A stretch of 64,000 nucleotides of DNA from Streptomyces hiroshimensis. Lineage in GTDB: Bacteria > Actinomycetota > Actinomycetes > Streptomycetales > Streptomycetaceae. The DNA lies in assembly GCF_014650335.1 (NCBI RefSeq), contig NZ_BMUT01000003.1:518174-582173 (forward strand). Direction: 5' to 3'. Position 1 is the stretch's first letter, and each line of letters begins with the position of its first letter. Below the pieces are notes generated by a model, which saw only the letters and a list, made by a program, of their open reading frames with translations, had not been told where the DNA came from and made no database searches. Below, in pieces: positions 52,702 through 61,178 of the stretch. The position numbers were made by a program, and so were the translations under genes.

Positions 52702-53721
52702 ATGGTCAAGGGCGAAATGTTCAAGGGCGAAGGCGAGGCGGCCGTCCGCGCCGTCATCGATGACCGAGGCTGGTCCCGCACCCGGCGGTGGGTGGAGCAG
52801 AGCCTGCCTCCCGGGGACCGGATACGAGCCGTCACGGCATTGCGCGGCGGGTGGACGTCGGAGATGCGCCGGCTCGACGTCGGTGCAACACGGCGGCCGG
52901 AGGGAACGCGAGAGCCCTACTCGCTCGTCCTGCGATCCTTCACCAAGCCCTTCTACGTGAAGCACGCCCGGGGGCTGCTCACGCGGGAAGCGGACATCCT
53001 CCGGTTGCTCAGCGGCGCCGGGCTCGTGCCTACGGCTCGTCTGCAGGCTGTCGATGCGGCGGCGGAGCACTGCGACCATCCGTCGCTGGTGATGTCGCTT
53101 CTTCCGGGGAGCGTGCGGCTGGACGAGCAGGACGTGGAGCGGAAGTCGGCTCTCCTCGCCCGGCAGTTGGTGGCCGTTCACGGCGTGTCCGTTGCGGAGG
53201 CGGACCGGCCGCGCACGTACGAAGCGTGGACCGGCCCCGAGCGGGTGCGGATCCCCGAGGGCACCGAGCGTCCCGAGCTGTGGCGGCGTGCCGTGGACGT
53301 CATCCGCCGCCCGGCCCCCGCCTACCGGCCGTGTTTCCTGCACCGCGACTTCCACCCGGGCAACGTGCTCTTCACCGGGCACGGCCCCGACCTGGCGATC
53401 AGCGGCGTCGTGGACTGGGTGGAGACGTCCTGGGGACCGGCCGACCTGGACGTGGCCCACTGCTCCACGGCGACGGCCCTGCTGCACGGCGTGCAGGCCG
53501 GCATGCAAGTGGCGGTTCACTACGCCGCTGCCGGAGGCGCACTCAGCGACGATCCGGCCGCGCACCTCTACTGGCGTCTCCTGGACGCCCTGGCCTTCGC
53601 ACCGGACGCGGAGAAGGTCGCCGTGCCCTGGCGGGAGCTCGGCCGGAGCGATCTGACGCCGGCCGTACTGACGCAGCGCCTGGAGGATTACCTTCAGGCG
53701 CTCTTCGACCAGTACGCCTGA
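52702..53721 (+). CDS. Aminoglycoside phosphotransferase family protein
   Basis: 339 residues from ATG 52702. RAVTALRGGWTSEMRRLDVG is the nucleotide loop, SLVLRSFTKPFY the Lys/Arg strand, CFLHRDFHPGNVLFTGHG the Brenner loop (HRDxxxxN) and VVDWVETSWGPADLDVAHC the metal loop. All catalytic residues are present. This is the fourth APH-fold kinase in the window; a longer upstream frame is not supported by a ribosome-binding site. Confidence 0.88.
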   Translation: MVKGEMFKGEGEAAVRAVIDDRGWSRTRRWVEQSLPPGDRIRAVTALRGGWTSEMRRLDVGATRRPEGTREPYSLVLRSFTKPFYVKHARGLLTREADILRLLSGAGLVPTARLQAVDAAAEHCDHPSLVMSLLPGSVRLDEQDVERKSALLARQLVAVHGVSVAEADRPRTYEAWTGPERVRIPEGTERPELWRRAVDVIRRPAPAYRPCFLHRDFHPGNVLFTGHGPDLAISGVVDWVETSWGPADLDVAHCSTATALLHGVQAGMQVAVHYAAAGGALSDDPAAHLYWRLLDALAFAPDAEKVAVPWRELGRSDLTPAVLTQRLEDYLQALFDQYA

Positions 53722-53866
53722 GGGCTCCGCGGCAGCCTCTGCCCCGGTCGGCTTCCCCGGTCGGCTTCCCCTTCCGGCGTGGCGAGCCGGGCCGGACGTC
53801 ACGCCGGGGGATGGTGGTCCAAGAGAAGGCGGCCCCAGCGGTACGGGCGAATGGAGGAGGGTGGCG

Positions 53867-54541
53867 GTGATCTCCGAGGAGGTTCTGATTCCCACCGACG
53901 GGCCGGAGCTCGTCGGTGACCTCGCCGTGCCCGATGCCGCCGGGGCGGTGGTGCTGTTCGCCCACGGCAGCGGCAGCTCGCGGATGAGCCCGCGCAACCG
54001 GGCGGTCGCCGCGACGCTGCAGCAGGCCGGCCTGGCCACGTTGCTGATGGACCTCCTGAGCGAACAGGAGGAGCAGGTGGACGCGGTCACGGCTCAGCAC
54101 CGCTTCGACATCGCCCTGCTGAGCGTGCGCCTGGCCGCGGCGATCGACTGGCTGGGCCGGGACCCGCGAACCGCCGGCCTCGCGGTACATCTGTTCGGGG
54201 CCAGTACGGGTGCGGCGGCAGCGCTCACAGCGGCCGCACAGCGACCGGAGCGCGTCCGGTCGGTCGTCTCGCGCGGCGGGCGCCCCGACCTCGCCGACGA
54301 TGCGCTCGGCCGTGTCCGGGCGCCGGTACTGCTGATCGTGGGCGGCCGGGACTACGACGTGCTGCAGATGAACCGCACGGCCGCCACGCAGCTGCGGGCG
54401 CCGCACGAGGTCCACGTCGTACCCACGGCCACCCACCTGTTCGAGGAGCCGGGAACGCTGGAGGAAGTCGCCGACGTGGCGTGCCGGTGGTTCCTCCAAG
54501 GCTCGGGGAAGCAGGGCTCAGGCGAGCACCCTGAGCAGTAG
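53867..54541 (+). CDS. Alpha/beta hydrolase (dienelactone-hydrolase-like)
   Basis: 224 residues from GTG 53867, six bases after gaggagg (a GTG at 53861 is too close to it). VVLFAHGSGSSRMSPRN holds the oxyanion loop, LFGASTGAAAALTAA the nucleophile elbow (Gly-x-Ser-x-Gly), LLIVGGRDYDVLQ the Asp strand and ATHLFEEPGTLEEVA the catalytic His. Typical of small phosphoribosyl-transferase-associated or dienelactone-type hydrolases. The last 24 bp overlap the convergent hydrolase gene. Confidence 0.87.
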   Translation: MISEEVLIPTDGPELVGDLAVPDAAGAVVLFAHGSGSSRMSPRNRAVAATLQQAGLATLLMDLLSEQEEQVDAVTAQHRFDIALLSVRLAAAIDWLGRDPRTAGLAVHLFGASTGAAAALTAAAQRPERVRSVVSRGGRPDLADDALGRVRAPVLLIVGGRDYDVLQMNRTAATQLRAPHEVHVVPTATHLFEEPGTLEEVADVACRWFLQGSGKQGSGEHPEQ

Positions 54542-55369
54542 CTCGCCGAACTCCTTCGGGCGCTCCACGGCGCCGAGGTGTCCGCCGGGGAACTCCACCA
54601 GTGTGCGGCCGGAGAGCTCTGCGAGCCGGGCGACGGGCCCGTGGAAGGGCTCCTGGGTGCGCGACTGCCGCCCCACCGCCGGGACCAGCTTGTGCGCCGC
54701 GGGACGCAGCGCCTCCAGGTCCGGGACGGACGAGGAGAAGGGGCACAGCATGTTCTCCAGGAAGACCGGGAAGTTGGCGTGCATCCGGGGAGCCATCTCC
54801 TGGATCTCGGGCGGCAGTTCGGTCGCCCGCTCCGCCTCCTCCTCCGTCACGGGCTCCCCGATGCCTTCGCCGAACCGGGCCATCGCGGGGCCGAGGCCCT
54901 TCTCCCGGAAGGTGTCGCGGACCTCGGCGAAGAGCGCCCTGTACGGGGCGGGGTCCTGGAGGAGCTCCAGGAGCGGCGGCTCGTGCACGACCACGCGGCG
55001 CAGCCGGCCGGGGTGGCGGGTCAGCAGGTCGAGCGCGACGATGGCGCCGGAGCTGCTGCCCATCACACTGGCCTCTTCGCCGGGCGAGAGGTGGTCGAGC
55101 AGGCGCAGCGCGTCGTCGCTCCACACCTGGACCTGCTGGTCGGTGAGGGGACCGTCGAGGGTGCTGCGGGACAGGGCGCGCGGGTCGTAGGACACCACGG
55201 TGTACTCGGCGGCCAGCGCCGGGCTCATGCCCGCGAACATCCCGGCGTCTCCCGCGCCACCGGGGATGAGCAGCAGGAGCGGACCGCTGCCGCGCGTCTC
55301 GTAGTACAGGGTCGCGCCGGGTACGGCGAGCGTGCCGGTGGTGGGGCCGGGGCCGGGCTTGTCGTTCAT
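54518..55369 (-). CDS. Alpha/beta hydrolase
   Basis: 283 residues from ATG 55369. LLLIPGGAGDAGMFAGMSPA (oxyanion loop), VMGSSSGAIVALDLLTRHPG (nucleophile Ser in Gly-Ser-Ser-Ser-Gly) and FPGGHLGAVERPKEF (catalytic His) define the fold. It follows the TetR gene by 5 bp on the same strand, so the two form an operon with likely autoregulation. Substrate unknown. Confidence 0.88.
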   Translation of the reverse strand: MNDKPGPGPTTGTLAVPGATLYYETRGSGPLLLLIPGGAGDAGMFAGMSPALAAEYTVVSYDPRALSRSTLDGPLTDQQVQVWSDDALRLLDHLSPGEEASVMGSSSGAIVALDLLTRHPGRLRRVVVHEPPLLELLQDPAPYRALFAEVRDTFREKGLGPAMARFGEGIGEPVTEEEAERATELPPEIQEMAPRMHANFPVFLENMLCPFSSSVPDLEALRPAAHKLVPAVGRQSRTQEPFHGPVARLAELSGRTLVEFPGGHLGAVERPKEFGELLLRVLA

Positions 55370-55374
55370 TTCTC

Positions 55375-55956
55375 TTACTCCCCGTTCGTTTTGGAAGGCC
55401 ACTGCTCCAGGAGCACGTGGAGGGCCTCGAGCGCGCGCGACCAGGACTCCTGCACGGGGCGGGAGTGGCCGAAGCCGCCGCTGAGCTCCAGGTGGATGTA
55501 GCCGTGGAAGGTGCTGCGCAGCAGCCGGCCGGCGTCGGTCAGGTCCGGCTCGGCCAGGCCGTAGCCGCGCAGCATGCCGTAGGTCAGTTCGACACTGCGC
55601 CGGAAGCCGGCGGAGTCCGCGACCTCTTCCGGCGCGAGCTGCATCTGCGTCGCCGCGTACCGGCCGGGGTGCGCGAGTGCGTAGGAGCGGTAGGCGTCGG
55701 CGAAGGCGATGAGCGCGTCCTTCCCGGCCCGGCCCGCCACCGCCTCGGCGATGCGCTCGGTCATCTCCGCGGACCCCAGCAGGGCGATCCGCACGCGCAG
55801 CTCCCGCAGGTTCTTCACGTGCGAGTAGAGGCTGGCGTCCTTGACGCCGAAGTGCCGCGCGAGGGCGGAGACGGTGACCTTCTCCAGGCCGGTCTCGTCC
55901 GCCATCACCGCGGCCGCTTCCGTCAGCCTGGCCACGGTCAGCCCTGCTCGCACCAT
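55375..55956 (-). CDS. TetR family regulator (WHG-domain type)
   Basis: 193 residues. Helix-turn-helix TVSALARHFGVKDASLYSHV with YSHVKNLRELRVRI; the C-terminal domain (ADAYRSYALAHPGRYAATQM, LLRSTFHGYIHLELSGGFGH) is the TetR WHG type. Upstream lie two TCTAG-containing palindromes. Controls itself and the downstream hydrolase, by inference. Confidence 0.9.
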   Translation of the reverse strand: MVRAGLTVARLTEAAAVMADETGLEKVTVSALARHFGVKDASLYSHVKNLRELRVRIALLGSAEMTERIAEAVAGRAGKDALIAFADAYRSYALAHPGRYAATQMQLAPEEVADSAGFRRSVELTYGMLRGYGLAEPDLTDAGRLLRSTFHGYIHLELSGGFGHSRPVQESWSRALEALHVLLEQWPSKTNGE

Positions 55957-55970
55957 GCGTACACCTCTTT

Positions 55971-56006
55971 CCTAGAGCTTCTAGGCAGAAAGCTAGCATA
56001 TCTAGC
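55971..56006. promoter_or_regulatory. Paired ctag palindromes upstream of tetR (operator)
   Basis: cctaga-gct-tctagg (55971-55985) and gctag-catat-ctagc (55992-56006) are two perfect inverted repeats centred 21 bp apart, two helical turns. CTAG is rare in Streptomyces DNA, so four copies in 36 bp are notable. This is the likely binding site of the adjacent TetR protein. Confidence 0.65.
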
Positions 56007-56143
56007 CGACGCTCTTTCAGATCATGTGCCGCCCTTCGGCAGACCCCATGTGACCTGGGGTTTTACGGCGCCCCTCAGGTACGCTCCCGACAAGTCACCC
56101 GATACTCGTCACTCGTCACAGACCGGAACAGGAGCGCAGAAGC

Positions 56144-56578
56144 ATGACCGAGGAAAGCCGGCACGCCCGGGCAAGCTGGTGGGCGCTTCTCGCCGTGGTC
56201 CTCGGCGTGCCGCTGTTCTTCGCCGGTCGTATCGCCTACGCGATAGCCGTCGAAGACGACGGCGACCCCTTCCCCACCCGCTCCGTCGGTTGCGGCCGGG
56301 CACTGTCCATCGGTGAGGTCGAGCTGCCGCCGGGCGCCACCCGGGAGAGCTGCCAGGAGATCCGCGGCTGGCAGGACTACAACGGCTGGGGAACCTTCCG
56401 CATGCCGCGCGAGAACGTCAGCGGCTGGCTCGGCAAGAACTTCCCCGAAGGCTCGCGCCCCTGCCAGGGCGACCCGCATGCCCTGTGCGCGCGGAACAAC
56501 CGGATGCCCGAGGCCTCCGCGGAAGTACGGTTCGAGGACAAGGACACGGCTGTCGTCGCTTTCGAGACACACAGCTGA
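56144..56578 (+). CDS. Small single-pass membrane protein
   Basis: 144 residues: one N-terminal helix (ASWWALLAVVLGVPLFFAGR), then an extracytoplasmic domain with four Cys (VGCGRALSIG, RESCQEIRGW, RPCQGDPHALC). No family recognised. The 3-prime end runs into a 13-bp tandem repeat (agctgatccgtcc). Monocistronic. Confidence 0.7.
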   Translation: MTEESRHARASWWALLAVVLGVPLFFAGRIAYAIAVEDDGDPFPTRSVGCGRALSIGEVELPPGATRESCQEIRGWQDYNGWGTFRMPRENVSGWLGKNFPEGSRPCQGDPHALCARNNRMPEASAEVRFEDKDTAVVAFETHS

Positions 56579-56616
56579 TCCGTCCAGCTGATCCGTCCAT
56601 TCGACTCGACAGCAAG

Positions 56617-58836
56617 TCAGGGGACGGAGATGCGGTCGTGGTGCGGCTGCGGAGCCCGGGGGCCGGCGTGGTGACGGCCGCGGTCGCGGCCCGGGCGGAA
56701 CGGCCACCACGTGCCCCGGCCGAGGATCGCGGCGAGCGCGGGCACCAGCACGATGGACAGGACGAACGCGGAGAGCATGATGCCGAGCGCCGTCGCGAAA
56801 CCGATCTGCTGCGTTGAGGGCGCCGCATTGACGGCGAGGCTGCCGAAGGAGGCGGCGAGCACGATTCCCGCCGTGGCGATGGCGGGTGCGGTGTGGCGTA
56901 CGGCGCGGGCGACGGCGGCACGGGCCGGGCCCGGGCGTTCCATCTCCTCGCGGATGCGGTCGCTGATCAGGATGTTGTAGTCGGTGCCGAGGGCGACGAC
57001 GAAGAGGAACAGCACCAGCGGCAGGACGAAGTTGACGCCCGGCTTGCCGAGGAGGTGCTGGAAGAAGAGTGCGGAGGCGCCGAGCGTGGCGGCGAAGCCG
57101 AGTCCGACGGCGGCCATGAGGACGGCCGGGGCGAGCAGGCTGCGCAGCAGGACGAGCAGGATGAGGGCGATGAGCACCGCGGCGACCGGGAACACGATCT
57201 TCAGGTCGTGGTCGACGGCGGTGGAGATGTCCGCGAAGATCGCGGCCGTGCCGCCGACATGGGCTTCCAGACCGGCGGGGGTGCGGGCGGCCACGGTGGC
57301 GCGGACGGGCCCCGAGACGAGGTCGCGGGCCTGCTGGGACTGGGTGTCGACGGTGAGGTAGAGGTCGATGCGGGCGGCGGTGCTGTCGCTGTTGAGGGTG
57401 GTTCTGCCGACCTGGCCGACGCCCTTGACCTCGGCGAGGGCCTTGGGCAGGGCGTCGAGTCCTTCGGCGGTGAGGGCGCGTCCGTTCTTGGCCGTGACGT
57501 AGACGGTGACCGGATCGGACACTCCGGCGGGCAGCGCGCGGGAGATCTCGGCGGAGGTGGCGGCTGCCGGGGTGTCGTGGGTTCCGGAGGCCTGGCCGAA
57601 GTCCATCCGGATGCCGGTCAGTCCGGCCGCCAGCGCGCCCAGCAGGGCGACCGAGGCCAGCGCGAGGGCGAAGGGGCGGCGGGCTACCAGGTCGCCGACG
57701 CGCGCGGCCGTGCCGGGGCGGGGTTCGCGCTTGAGGGCGCGGGAGGGCCAGAACATCTTGCGTCCGGTGACCGCGAGCAGCGCGGGCATCAGGGTCAGGG
57801 CGGCCAGCAGCATGACCAGCACCGAGACGGCGATGGCGGGACCGAGCACGCGGAACTGTCCGAAGGTCGCGACGCCGAGGGTGGCGAAGGCGGCCACGAT
57901 GGTGAGGGCCGCGGAAGTGATCGCGGTGCCGACGCGGGCACTGACTTCGGCCGACACGGCGCGCGGGGGCAGGTCGGGGTGGGCCCGCAGCTCTTCGCGG
58001 AAGCGGAAGAGGAGGAAGAGGAAGTAGTCGACGCCTATGCCGATCAGCACGACGCTGATCATGCTCGGGGTGGAGGGGTCGAGCTTGATGCCGGCGAGCA
58101 TGGCGACGCCGACGACCGCTCCCGCCGCCGCACCGCCGACGATCGCGACCGCCAGCAGGGGCACGAAGGCGGCCAGCGCGCTGCGGAACACCAGGATGTT
58201 GATCAGCACGATCAGGCCGACCATGAGCATGCCGACGACCTGCTGGGTGGTCTCCTCCGCTTCGGCGGTGTCGACGAGGTCGGCCAGACCACCGGTGAAG
58301 CCCGTACGCATCCCGGCTTCGGCGAAGTCGGCCTCGGCCCGGTCGCGGAAGGCGCGGTAGAGGTCGTGCAGGCCGGGGTCGGTGGAGTTGCCGGTCAGCT
58401 GTACGGAGAGCAGCTCGAAACCGCGGTCGGGCGCGACCATGGCGGGGCTGACCTTGGGAGTCTGGGAGTAGTCCTCGGCCAGGAAGGAGGGCGGTCCGTC
58501 CTCCTTGGGCGCGGGCATCGCCACGCGCCGGTGGCCCAGCTGTTCGGCGAGAGCGGCGACGCGGCGGTGGTCGGGCCCGGTGAGGGGCTTGCCGTCGGCG
58601 CGGGCGACGAGCACGGTCACCGCGTTGGCATCGGGCTTCACGCCGAACCGCTCCTCGGCGACCTTGAGCGCGGCGGCCGAGTCGTACTTCGCGGGCAGGA
58701 AGTCGCCGCTCTGGGCCTGGGTGACGCGGTAGATCAACCCCTGGCTGAGCACGCTCAGGAAGATGCCCACCACCGCCCAGAGGCCGATGACCTTCCATGG
58801 GTTACGGGTGGAGAGCCCGGTCAGGGCGCGGATCAC
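56617..58836 (-). CDS. MMPL (RND) family exporter
   Basis: 739 residues from GTG 58836 behind ggaggacc. Two repeats of about six membrane helices. The first helix NPWKVIGLWAVVGIFLSVLS is followed by a large periplasmic domain; IGIGVDYFLFLLFRFREELR in the first half and VVALGTDYNILISDRIREEM in the second carry the proton-relay GxDY motifs of MMPL proteins. Such pumps export lipids, pigments or siderophores. No substrate-synthesis genes lie adjacent. Divergent from the histidine kinase operon. Confidence 0.92.
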   Translation of the reverse strand: MIRALTGLSTRNPWKVIGLWAVVGIFLSVLSQGLIYRVTQAQSGDFLPAKYDSAAALKVAEERFGVKPDANAVTVLVARADGKPLTGPDHRRVAALAEQLGHRRVAMPAPKEDGPPSFLAEDYSQTPKVSPAMVAPDRGFELLSVQLTGNSTDPGLHDLYRAFRDRAEADFAEAGMRTGFTGGLADLVDTAEAEETTQQVVGMLMVGLIVLINILVFRSALAAFVPLLAVAIVGGAAAGAVVGVAMLAGIKLDPSTPSMISVVLIGIGVDYFLFLLFRFREELRAHPDLPPRAVSAEVSARVGTAITSAALTIVAAFATLGVATFGQFRVLGPAIAVSVLVMLLAALTLMPALLAVTGRKMFWPSRALKREPRPGTAARVGDLVARRPFALALASVALLGALAAGLTGIRMDFGQASGTHDTPAAATSAEISRALPAGVSDPVTVYVTAKNGRALTAEGLDALPKALAEVKGVGQVGRTTLNSDSTAARIDLYLTVDTQSQQARDLVSGPVRATVAARTPAGLEAHVGGTAAIFADISTAVDHDLKIVFPVAAVLIALILLVLLRSLLAPAVLMAAVGLGFAATLGASALFFQHLLGKPGVNFVLPLVLFLFVVALGTDYNILISDRIREEMERPGPARAAVARAVRHTAPAIATAGIVLAASFGSLAVNAAPSTQQIGFATALGIMLSAFVLSIVLVPALAAILGRGTWWPFRPGRDRGRHHAGPRAPQPHHDRISVP

Positions 58837-59136
58837 GTGGTCCTCCGGCAGACGGTGCGAGGGTGCATGGGGTGGCGTGGGGGTGGGACGCGGGGTTCTC
58901 CCGGCCGGTGTCCAGTCCATCAGCGCGGAACGCGCGAATCGTCCGAGTGCAGGACGAGAAAGGGCCTGGGAGCGGGGGCCGGGAACAGCCGCGGACCAGG
59001 ACCGTGGTCCTGGTCGGGGATCGGCTCGTGGGCCCGGGGCGGGGCCGCCGGCCGGTGCCAGAATGGATCATCAGATGCAGCCGTGCCGCACCGGCAGTGA
59101 TCAGCGGGGGCGGCTGGGGGGAAGGACCGTGATCAC

Positions 59137-60414
59137 ATGTCGACTACGCACCCTGATGCGAGGGGCTCAGGAGCTTCCGGCTCCGGGGGATTTCGGCCTG
59201 CGCCGAGCGGCGACGCGCTGCCGTGGACGCGCAACGACGGACTGGTCGCGGTCGGGGCCGCGGCCGTGGACCTGATCGGCTTCACCCTCACCAGCCAGCT
59301 CGATCTGGGGTACGTCCCGGCGGCCGGGTGCGTACTCATGGTGGTGTCCGCGCTGCCGCTGCTGGCCCGGCGCCGCGCCCCGGTGCTGACGCTCGCAGCC
59401 GTCCTCCTGCTCGGCCTGGTACTGAATCTGAGCGTGCCGATCGCCCAGCACTTCAACGCTTCGGTCGTGGTCGCGCTCTACACGGTCGTACGGACCCGGC
59501 GCGCGGCCGTGGCCGCGTCGGCGACGCTCGCGGCCGTGGCGATACCACTGGTGGGGCTGGCGTCGTGGCCCCGGCCGAGGATCATGGACGTGGTGGGCAA
59601 CGGGGCCTCCGGAGTGCTGGTGGTCGTCGCCGCGATCGTGATGAACCACTGGCAGCGGGACATCGAGGCCAACCGCCGGATGCTCGCCGACCGTGCGGTC
59701 GCCGACGAACGGCGCCGCATCGCACGGGAGTTGCACGACATCGTGGCGCACCACATCACCACCATGCAGCTGATGGCCGGAGGCGCCCGGGCCAACCTCG
59801 CCTACGACCCGGAGGCGGCCGAGGAGGCACTGGTCACGATGGAGGCGTCCGGGCGGATCGCGCTGCGCGAGATGCGGCAGCTGCTGGACGTGCTGCGGGC
59901 CGGGGAGGAACCTGAGGAGGCGCCGACCGCTCCGCAGCCCGGGGTCGGGGACCTGGAGCGGCTCGTCGCCGAGTCGCGCCGGGCCGGGTTGCCCACCGCG
60001 CTCGCCGTGCAGGGCGAGGAGCACCCGCTGCCGCCGAGCGTGAGCCTCACCGTGTTCCGGATCGTGCAGGAGGCACTGACGAACGCGCGCAAGTACGCGG
60101 GCAAGGCGCAGGCGTCCGTACATCTGACATACGGGCCGGGTGGCGTGACCGTGGAGGTGTCGGACGACGGCGTGGGGGCGGACGCGGGCTCAGGCTCGGG
60201 CTCGGGCGCCGACGCGGGCTTCGGGTGGGGGGCCGGGGCCGGTACGGGGTCCGGTTACGGCCTGGTCGGGATGCGGGAGCGGGTCGTGCTGCACGGCGGA
60301 ACGCTGGAGGCCGGCCCACTGGAGGAGGGCGGGTTCCGGGTGTCGGCCCGGCTGCCGCTGAAGACGGACGAACAGCCGGCGTTGAAAGCCGGCGAGGGGG
60401 TGGTGCTGCGATGA
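59137..60414 (+). CDS. Sensor histidine kinase (NarL-type two-component system)
   Basis: 425 residues. Four to five membrane helices with short loops up to about 170, then HisKA_3 dimerisation with phospho-acceptor His in RRIARELHDIVAHHITTMQ and the HATPase domain (FRIVQEALTNARKYAGKAQA, VEVSDDGVGAD, GYGLVGMRERVVLHGG). A Gly/Ala/Ser-rich insertion interrupts the HATPase lid. Its TGA overlaps the response regulator ATG. The divergent MMPL exporter may be its target. Confidence 0.93.
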   Translation: MSTTHPDARGSGASGSGGFRPAPSGDALPWTRNDGLVAVGAAAVDLIGFTLTSQLDLGYVPAAGCVLMVVSALPLLARRRAPVLTLAAVLLLGLVLNLSVPIAQHFNASVVVALYTVVRTRRAAVAASATLAAVAIPLVGLASWPRPRIMDVVGNGASGVLVVVAAIVMNHWQRDIEANRRMLADRAVADERRRIARELHDIVAHHITTMQLMAGGARANLAYDPEAAEEALVTMEASGRIALREMRQLLDVLRAGEEPEEAPTAPQPGVGDLERLVAESRRAGLPTALAVQGEEHPLPPSVSLTVFRIVQEALTNARKYAGKAQASVHLTYGPGGVTVEVSDDGVGADAGSGSGSGADAGFGWGAGAGTGSGYGLVGMRERVVLHGGTLEAGPLEEGGFRVSARLPLKTDEQPALKAGEGVVLR

Positions 60415-61136
60415 GCGCGGCGGTGAACGATGTCTTGGGGGACGCGGTGAGTGAGGGGTCGGGCCGGCGGACGGTCAAGGTGCTGATCGCGGACGACCAG
60501 CCGCTGGTCCGGCGCGGGCTGGCGCTGATCCTGGCGCCGGACCCGGCCTTCGAAGTGGTGGGCGAGGCGGGGGACGGCGCAGAGGCGGTGGCGCTCGCGC
60601 ACCGGCTGCGGCCCGACGTCGTCGTGATGGACATCCGGATGCCGGTACTGGACGGGGTCGCCGCGACCGGGCGGCTCGCGCAGGAACTGCCCGGGTGCCG
60701 GGTGCTGGCCCTGAGCACCTTCGACATGGACGAGTACGTGGTGGCCGCGCTGCGCGCCGGCGCCTACGGCTTCCTGCCCAAGGACATCTCGCCGGAGGAG
60801 CTGGTCACGGCGGTCCGCGTGGTCCACACCGGGGAAGCCGCGGTCGCGCCCCGGCTGCTGACCCGGCTGATCTCCACGTACGTCAGGGCCCCGCGCCGCC
60901 CGGAGCCGCCCGTCGCGAACACGGCCGAGCTCACCCCGCGCGAGGTCGAGGTGTGGCGCCTGATGGCCACGGGGCTCGACAACACGGGGATCGCCGGGGC
61001 GATGGACATCAGCCTCTCCACCGTGAAGAACCACATCACGAACGTCTTCGGAAAACTCGGCGTCCGCGACCGGGCCCAGGCGGTGATCACCGCGTACGAG
61101 ACGGGGCTGGTCGAGGTGGGCGGCGGGCGGGGGTAG
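60411..61136 (+). CDS. LuxR/NarL-family response regulator
   Basis: 241 residues from ATG overlapping the kinase stop (ATGA). Receiver: VKVLIADDQPLVRRGLAL (acidic pocket), VVVMDIRMPVLDG (phospho-Asp), LALSTFDMDEYV (Thr) and GFLPKDISPEEL (Lys). LuxR helix-turn-helix: LTPREVEVWRLMATGLDNTG and STVKNHITNVFGKLGVRDRA. It pairs with the adjacent kinase. A short hairpin (cggcag/ctgccg) follows its stop. Confidence 0.94.
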   Translation: MSAAVNDVLGDAVSEGSGRRTVKVLIADDQPLVRRGLALILAPDPAFEVVGEAGDGAEAVALAHRLRPDVVVMDIRMPVLDGVAATGRLAQELPGCRVLALSTFDMDEYVVAALRAGAYGFLPKDISPEELVTAVRVVHTGEAAVAPRLLTRLISTYVRAPRRPEPPVANTAELTPREVEVWRLMATGLDNTGIAGAMDISLSTVKNHITNVFGKLGVRDRAQAVITAYETGLVEVGGGRG

Positions 61137-61178
61137 CGGCAGTACCACCTGCCGTACCGCACGCAGGACCGTGAGGGC

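Noticed and set aside
56893..59100. Long open frame (about 735 codons) on the plus strand opposite the MMPL gene
   Set aside because: It has Gly/Asp/Glu-rich nonsense composition and no domain. The minus-strand MMPL protein has complete family motifs, so this is a GC-driven shadow. The similar long frame at 56075-58798 is also a shadow.
61136..61160. Short cggcag/ctgccg hairpin after the response regulator
   Set aside because: A six-pair stem is common by chance at this GC content and no U-run follows, so it is not called as a terminator.
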